Assembly (NCBI RefSeq): GCF_932274485.2
Contig: NC_065879.2
Location: 35,272,436-35,336,435, forward strand
Length of the DNA stretch: 64,000 bases
Direction of reading: 5' to 3'
Source: Patella vulgata
Lineage: Eukaryota > Mollusca > Gastropoda > Patellidae
Shown: piece by piece, positions 57,266 through 64,000 of the stretch
How the letters are laid out: every line of letters starts with the position of its first letter
Numbering within the stretch: the stretch's first letter is position 1
Program-made: the position numbers and the translations under genes
Notes under the pieces: model-generated
What the model saw: the letters and a program-made list of their open reading frames with translations, nothing else
The model's database searches: none
Told to the model about the DNA's origin: nothing

Positions 57266-57404
57266 ATGAGGTTTGAGCTTTTTTTCATTTTTGCGTTATT
57301 CGCCATTATGGTTGATGCCCGTCGCAAGAAAATACCACAATGCAAATTGTTGAAAGACAAGGTAACATGTTTGGAAAAGAGAATGAAATCTTTGAAATGT
57401 CAAG
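57266..57404 (+). CDS. First exon of the secreted heptad/cysteine peptide, A' copy
   Basis: Identical in predicted protein to 2986-3124: an 18-residue signal peptide, RRKK, and the Cys26-Cys45 heptad segment, ending in phase 1 at AAG|GTAATG. The promoter, exon and start of the intron are all unchanged, so both copies could be expressed. It lies about 10.7 kb downstream of the last EGF exon, so it cannot be the first exon of the EGF exons in this window on the same strand; its own downstream exons would lie after the window or within its 3' flank. Confidence 0.65.
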
Positions 57405-57518
57405 GTAATGTTACAATTTGAATTCTTTATTGATATTGTTTACACTGGCTGTTCTGTATTATAACAATAGTTAGATAATGGTAACTGCTTCTAGAATTCA
57501 CTTTTAGAAAGGGGTGGG

Positions 57519-57765
57519 GATGGATTGCCGAATGGTTAGCACGCGCGTGCTGTATCATAAGGTCTATCAATGAGTCAACAGTCGTGATTTCGATTCTCCG
57601 GGTGTACGTGACAAGGAGTAAGGTCGTCTGTCCAACCTCGTTGGTTTAATCCGGGGCCTACGCGCAAGCGAATTATTGAAAAAAAAAATTGAACGATATG
57701 TGAGTCCCGAAATGACCTTGATTGTGTCGAGTGGACGTTAAATAAACCCCATTTCTCTCTCACTT
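57519..57765 (+). mobile_element. SINE family 2, A' copy
   Basis: Same insertion as at 3239-3485. Confidence 0.8.
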
Positions 57766-58428
57766 TCAAAAACCTTTTGGAAAATGACAGATCAAGAATG
57801 CGTTCACAAATTTAAACAAAATAAACGAATCTGACCGATTTACTAAAACCAACCAGTATTTTTAGCTTGTGGTTACAATATCTTAAGGTGGCTATTGGAT
57901 GGGGCTTGAATAGTTGCACCTAGAAGTTTTCTGAAAGTAACCGTCACCAATATCTGTCTTTTGTTGGCCCGGCTCACACTGACTTTTAATTTTTTTTCCG
58001 TAAAAATGGATAATTATTTTTATATAAAAAAATGTTCAAATTTTTTTCTCGCCAGCTGGAATATTTTTTCCGCTAGCTTGAATATTTTATCTGTCAAAAA
58101 TGTATGATAACATAATTTTACTTCTCAGATACAGGTAGACATATATATTACAAAACAATTACAGCTATAAATTATACAACAGCAAAATCCGTCTTTACAT
58201 AATACATTAGCCCATAACATCAGGTTTTATTTTTGGTGTCCTTCGTCTTTTCGCACCAGGGCTCACACTGTCGTTCGCCAAAGTCGCAATTTGCGATAAA
58301 AATATGAAAGTGGAGATTCGCACACCGTATTGCACAATATTTTCGGTATTTGCACGTCAAATCTCACCCAAGGATCGCCAATTTTTCTATAAATGTATGT
58401 TTTGCGCGTACAATAGGCTTGCTATTTT
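57766..58428. other. Spacer, no gene seen
   Basis: Copy of 3486-4148. The frame at 58304-58525 only spans the start of the dispersed repeat. Confidence 0.55.
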
Positions 58429-58670
58429 CAGGTACCGTAACTGTATCGGAATCGGAATCCCTGATAGAATGATAGAAATTTCATTTGTAAGAGATTCCTA
58501 CAATCCGATTCGTCGTTCAATTTAGGGCATTTTGGCAACGGTAACGAAAAATGACGGACCGTATTCTCACTCGAGAATCGTGGCTATTTCACTCGTTCTG
58601 ACGTTTCCGACCAATGGTGATAATATAATTGAAAATAATAATATCCGATTGATCATGCTTGTATATTTTA
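58429..58670 (+). repeat. Dispersed 240-bp repeat, A' copy
   Basis: Same as 4149-4390. Confidence 0.85.
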
Positions 58671-58695
58671 CATGCCGTTGAAGCCAAAGTAATGG

Positions 58696-58765
58696 AATTC
58701 AACCGTTAAAGGAATTGATGGCCATTTTGATTATTTCCATTTGTTTATTTTTTTTTTTAAACAGG
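58696..58765 (+). other. 70-bp segment absent from block A
   Basis: Lies between 'aagtaatgga' and 'ggcgaaacatc', which are adjacent in A. It ends in a T-rich run and 'aaacagga'. Its edges share 'gga', so a deletion in A through a short direct repeat is the simpler explanation. Confidence 0.7.
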
Positions 58766-59138
58766 AGGCGAAACATCAAAAAAATCACCGCTTGGATTAA
58801 TTATTAGGAGTAAATAATGACTTGACACGGGCTATAGTTGTATCAATGGCAATTATCAATCCAATAATCATTAATCCGAGACAATTGGTTAGTATTACTC
58901 CGGATTATCAGCGAGTTGATTAAATTATAATATTTCGCCACATGATTATGATTGACACTCAATGTAATTGTCAATCTTGAATATACGATTAGAATTTTAC
59001 GATTTTTTCCCGCCAGTTCTGAAAAAGAATCGCCAGTATCCCGAAATACGGAAGCTCAAATACGAACTATTTTTGTTTATTTCTTTTCCTATTTTTATTT
59101 TTGAGAAAAGTAATTTCGAATTTTTATTTTTAATTTTC

Positions 59139-59305
59139 GATTTTGTACAATAATTTTCAATTTTGTACAATAATTTTCAATTTTGTACAATAATTTTCAA
59201 TTTTGTACAATAATTTTCAATTTTGTACAATAATTTTCAATTTTGTACAATAATTTTCAATTTTGTACAATAATTTTCAATTTTGTACAATAATTTTCAA
59301 TTTTG
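59139..59305 (+). repeat. 20-bp minisatellite, A' copy
   Basis: Eight to nine units of 'taattttcaattttgtacaa', against five in A. Confidence 0.9.
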
Positions 59306-59309
59306 TAAA

Positions 59310-59495
59310 TTTGTTTTCAGAACCATCAGACCGCCCCGGTTCATTTACATCTTGTCCAACTTCGTGGGTTTTCTCCAGGTCCTCCGGTTTCCTCCCACTG
59401 CAAAAGACTCCTCGCAAGCGAATTATTGAAATAAAATTAAACCGTAAGTTAGTCCCGAAATGACCTAGTTTGTGTCAAGTGGACTTTAAACCCCA

Positions 59496-59535
<40 letters not shown>
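59310..59535 (+). mobile_element. SINE tail followed by a CT microsatellite
   Basis: As at 4900-5085, but here the tail continues 'ccccatatctctctctctct' with about twenty CT units, which A has lost together with about 35 bp of flank. Confidence 0.7.
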
Positions 59536-59569
59536 TCACTTACTGGTAGTAGTTGCGATGGGACAAAAA

Positions 59570-60215
59570 ATTGAGTCCCGTGTACACATAGGAGTGCACG
59601 TCAAAGATCTCTTCGCAGTTGGAATTCGATATAAGTTTAGGCCGTAGCGTCGCTGTCGGGATAAAATTTCCTTCATAGTACACTGTACGGCGTATGTCCG
59701 TCTTCATTAGTCCAGTCGAAGCAGAACAGTAGGACGTTAAACCACACTTATTTCCCTGTCGCCATGGGACCCACGATGGCTCTGCGAGTAAGACACTGTC
59801 GGCCGAGAATGTTCATCGATATTTTCAGGCGTGGTTTCCCCTTGTAAATGGTGCAGGGCGGAGGACCTAACAAAGACACCTGTTGAGTCGTTCGGATGCG
59901 ACAAAAACTCGAAGGCCCACACATTGGCGTGCAGGTATTTTCAGGTGTGCCCCCCCCCCTTGTAAATGGTGCAGGACGGATGACCTAACAACGACAGCTG
60001 TTGTGTCGTTTGGATGCGATGAAAACTCGTAAGCCCACACATTGTCGTGCAGGTAAAAGACCCCTTAGCAGTTGAAATTCGATACAAGAGTAGGGCGTAG
60101 CGCCGCTGCCCGGGCAAAATTTCCCTCATAGCACACTGAATGGCGTATGCCCGTCTTCATTAGCCCAGTCTTAGCAGAACAATAGGACGTCAAACCCCAT
60201 TTCATTTCATTTTAT
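59570..60215 (+). mobile_element. Tandem SINE family 1 copies with internal duplication
   Basis: Counterpart of 5086-5630. The segment from 'atattttcaggcgtggtttc' to 'gcgtgcag' is present twice (about 59818-59935 and 59936-60052), with several differences between the two, so the duplicated piece is older than the A/A' split or was exchanged with another copy. Confidence 0.75.
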
Positions 60216-60514
60216 TTTATTCAGTGGTCCCATTTCGTTGATAACAGACGCTTGTATATACATGTATTCGGCCTTCCTCGTCTATTTGTGACCTCGGCTG
60301 CACACCTTCCAAACGCGCTGCCTTTAAAGAAAATTGCGACTACCACGCCTTTTTAAGAACTGTTTTTGTTAAGCGACACGTGTTTATAATCAGTAAACCT
60401 ACGACCACAATCTCAGGCGTATAGCGGAGAGGCATATCAAGCTACGCAACATGACACGATGATGATCAAGGAATCAGTCGAGGTTTGCCGAATGGTCCTC
60501 GAGAAAAACAAAAT

Positions 60515-60850
60515 TATAAATTATTTTACAAAATTTAAAATTAATTTACAAAATTAGAAATTAATTTACAAAATTAAAAATTAATTACAAAATTAAAAAT
60601 TAATTTACAAAATTAAAAATTAATTTACAAAATTAAAAATTAATTTACAAAATTAAAAATTAATTTACAAAATTAAAAATTAATTTTCTATAAAATTAAA
60701 AATTAATTTTCTATAAAATTAAAAATTAATTTTCTATAAAATTAAAAATTAATTTTCTATAAAATTAAAAATTATTCTACAAAATTAATTTATTCTACAA
60801 AATTAAAAATTATTCTACAAAATTAAAAATAGAAATTAGAAATTATTTTT
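60515..60850 (+). repeat. AT-rich array, right fold-back arm, A' copy
   Basis: Units as at 5936-6240 plus four units of the variant 'attttctataaaattaaaaa'. Confidence 0.85.
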
Positions 60851-61364
60851 CAAAATAAAAAATTAAAAATAGAAATAGGAAATCGAAAAACAAAAAGTAG
60901 TTCGTATTTGAGCTTCCGTACCGAAACGTTATGATAATAAGCTCGATTTTCATTTATCGATTTTCGATCAAACACATTTGATAAAATAAGTTTTCTAAAA
61001 CGTACTAAAGATATCATACCGGTAAATGAGAATGCCTGAGCAGTGGGTCCACACGAAAACTGCACTTTCTATTTGTTTATTGATACGAGCTACTCGTTTT
61101 TCGATATTCAGACTTGAAGCTTAAAAAAAAAACAGATTTGATGGATGTATATCTACAGAATGTCTCCAAAACACATTGGATTAAAACAGTTTTCTAAAAC
61201 GAACTAAAGATATCATAAGTGAGGATGACTGTGCAGTGGATTCACATTAAAATTGCACTTTCTCCAAGAATCTCAAAAAAGCAGATTTGATGATGTACAG
61301 GTACACAATGTCTTCAAAACACATTTGATTAAATACGTTTTCTAAAATGTGGTTTAGCGTCTTA

Positions 61365-61680
61365 CTCTTCTGCTCCTATACTGGGCCATCCAGTGTGCTA
61401 TGAGGGAAATTTTGCCGGGGCAGCGACACTATGGCCTCTACTCTTATATCGAATTCCAAGGGTTTTTTTTATGTGCACGCCAATGTATACACGGGACCTC
61501 GGATTATCATGACATCCGAACGACTACACAACTGTCCTTGTCAGGCCCCCCGTCCTTCACCACTGACAAGGGGAAACCACGTCGGAAAATTCCGATAACT
61601 TTCTCGGCCTATGCAGGGATCGAACACGCGATCTCCGGGCTAGCGAGCCAGCGTCTGATCCAATTAGACACAAACTAAGA
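61365..61680 (-). mobile_element. SINE family 1, minus strand, A' copy
   Basis: Same insertion as at 6741-7072, with the tRNA-like head at the right end. Confidence 0.8.
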
Positions 61681-63790
61681 TATCATAATAACAACCTGTC
61701 TTCTAAAATGAACTAAATACACCATAAATGGGGATGTCTAAGCAGTGGATTCAGAATGTCTCTAAAACACATTTGATTAAATCAGTTTTCTAAAACTAAA
61801 TAAGGATATCATAAAAGAGGATGCCTGATGAGCAGTGAATTCATATACAAATACAACTGTTAAAGACCCCTACGCTGAACCATGTTAGTCCCGAAATGAC
61901 ATAGTTTGTGTCCAGTGAACGTTAAACCAAATTTATCTCGCTCTCACCTTCCCTGCGACTTTCTTTTACATGCGACTTTACGGCCAACCTGAACGTATGT
62001 TATGCGTATTGATAATGCAAATCGCGATGTGGCTGCTTGGGCGAGACGGTTTCTACAAGGCGTAAGCCGATCAGGTTACCGTATCAAAGCAAATCAAGTG
62101 ACCCGGCTGATAAACAATATGGTGTCGGATAATATTAAACCGGTTACATGATATGTATTATTATTATTAATACTACCGAGAAAAAATAAATGGCATATGA
62201 ACATCTGGTTTTACGAAGCTCCAATTCAACTTCAAAACATATGGTTTAAATTTAAAATGTGTGTTTTATGGCATTTTTAAATAACGTGAATTTCATCTGG
62301 TTGACATGTTCACGATATTGCGCCGGTGATCGCCACTACCGCTGAAGCCTAACTTGTGTCGACTTCGGTTAAATCAAGTCACCGCGCCGCCGAAACTGCC
62401 GAACTGTGGCCAGCCGTTATGCGCCGGAATGGATAAATCAAGCAGGGCCAGTATATTTTAACATTTTTAACAGAATTCCAAAACGCATTACCTCTTATTA
62501 AATACTAAGGAAACTGTGTTAGCCAATAAAGTTGAAAAATTGGATATGTTTGGTCATCTGGTGAAAATTTATCCAAGAAAATTGAAACATAAAAACAGTC
62601 CAATTAATTGTGTTTTAACAGTTAATGTGTAGTCCATAAAACATGCATTGGAGAATTATTGATCAATTAACAAAGAAATAATATCTAATATAAGAAATAA
62701 TATAAGAAGATATTGGAAGCGCTACTACTTATTTGATGATAATATATTGGATGAAAAACATTTTACCTCAAAATTGTTCAAACTAGACTTCGTGGATCTT
62801 TTATTTAACTACACCTTTACAGCTAATTTTTATGCCACACGAAAAGCTTTACTGGTAAACAACAAATATGTGTATGAATCTTTTTATGGCTAACAACCGA
62901 AAGACGTTGTCTTATTATCAAAACTCCCAGCTAAGTTTAACTGGTATAAAATGCAAGTTGGTGTATGTCGGTTATTATTAAACGATGCGTAAAGAAAATT
63001 CATACCAAACCAAAGGGACATAGATTTGAAAGATTTCAATTTTAAAAAATGGGGTGGGGCTAACCTATTATCCAAAGCGTAGATATTGTATTGGTTTATA
63101 GTTATTATTAAACGAGGCATAAAGAATAAGCGGAAGAATCATACCAAGCCAAAGGGACATATATTTGTAAGATCCCTTTAATTATAACCATTATTTAGTT
63201 TTCATGTTGTTATCATTATTTGATGTTGATCATTTAAAAAGAACGTCCTTACCTTTTGTGTTCGACATTTCTCAATAAATATGTTTTTCGAATTTACTTT
63301 AGCCATTTTCTTCTATTCAAATGTATGCTACCTAATCCTTTAAAGTGTATAATAAATGTGAGAGGTCGCGTGTTGAGTAAATAATATTGCTATTTTGTAA
63401 TTATATGGAATGGATACAGGGTTCGATAAAAAGAATAATGCGTTTCCAATACAGGTAATCCCAGTCATAATATATTATATTATTCAGTTGTTTGCTTTGC
63501 TTTATTTCTTCTATATAATCAACTTGATAATCAATCAAATCTCTGCCTGCTTCGACTATCCACCGAAACCAAGTCTGATATAACCAAATGATCAGTGTTT
63601 TATTTCCTAGTTGGCGTCGATCTTTATTTCTCTACATAATACTAATACCATTGCTCAATTTGTACGGTAAACAGTATATTTTTCACAATGTGAACCCACA
63701 TGCCGCTACTGATTTTTATGGCGTTAAACGATTTAAATTATTCTGCGGTATTAACACGCTGTAGACTTGCTTTGGTAATATTACTTACTG
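61681..63790. other. Spacer, copy of 7073-9170
   Basis: Contains the SINE tail fragment near 61866-61950, the two coding-like remnants near 62480-62890 and the direct repeat near 62970-63170. No supported gene. Confidence 0.55.
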
Positions 63791-64000
63791 GAGGAAGTAC
63801 ACAATCTGTAAAGTGTACTTTTAAAATTATTAACAAGCCATTCCGAAAGTTTCGCTTGAAAGCTAATTGACACCCGTTCTTCTTCGCATGAATGCAATGA
63901 ACGCAGTTACCTTTTCCAAATCAAGGATATGGATTAAAGGGATTAACTGGGTTGCATAGCATTGAAACAACACCAATTTTATAAGTGTCGAGGCCATTTT
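63791..64000. other. Unique right edge
   Basis: Not homologous to the sequence right of block A. No gene seen. Confidence 0.5.

Larger units (their letters stand above)
59047..60920. mobile_element. Fold-back element, A' copy
   Basis: Same element and same 'ccgaaa' flanks as at 4697-6309, expanded to about 1.87 kb. Confidence 0.75.
54331..63790 (+). repeat. Segmental duplication block A'
   Basis: Near-identical direct copy of 1-9170. It is about 290 bp longer, mainly from 70 bp at 58696-58765, longer 20-bp arrays, a CT repeat and a SINE-internal duplication. Confidence 0.95.

Overview
The window looks like nuclear DNA of a marine invertebrate, most likely a mollusc and perhaps a bivalve. 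It is AT-rich, has no compact genes, and carries short phase-1 coding exons in long introns or spacers. It is crowded with tRNA-derived SINEs, Tc1-type DNA transposons, MITEs, fold-back elements and satellites of the kind common in molluscs. The species cannot be read from the sequence.

The backbone is a set of segmental duplications. Block A (1 to about 9170) recurs almost base for base as A' (54331 to about 63790). Block B (about 12490-19345) is an older, decayed relative of the left part of A; A' also shows the sequence that lies just left of A (53965-54330). Block C0 (about 20562-26905) is an older relative of the core of two nearly identical direct copies, C1 (27402-40266) and C2 (41014-53927), offset by about 13.6 kb. 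Order: A, unique spacer, B, C0, C1, short spacer, C2, A'.

Coding content is small and lies mainly on the plus strand. Three first exons encode a signal peptide followed by a short cysteine-flanked heptad segment: 2986-3124, 11130-11292 and 57266-57404. All end in phase 1. Three 1-1 phase exons (25346-25459, 32865-32984, 46480-46599) each encode one canonical EGF-like domain. The phases match, so a secreted, oligomerising EGF-like protein family being amplified and remodelled by duplication is the most economical reading; no transcript proves that these exons are joined. Block B has lost its promoter and first exon, and each C block carries a decayed EGF exon upstream of the intact one.

Mobile DNA fills the rest. 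C1 and C2 hold a three-level nest: an element with 33-bp inverted ends, containing a TA-flanked element, containing a Tc1-like transposon with an open 339-codon DD34E transposase. C0 alone carries a 2.1-kb Mutator-like element. A and A' carry a fold-back element whose arms are 20-bp tandem arrays. B holds a PIF/Harbinger-like MITE, a dead Tc1 element and two reverse-transcriptase fossils. Several insertions have a visible empty site in another block, so their order can be read directly.
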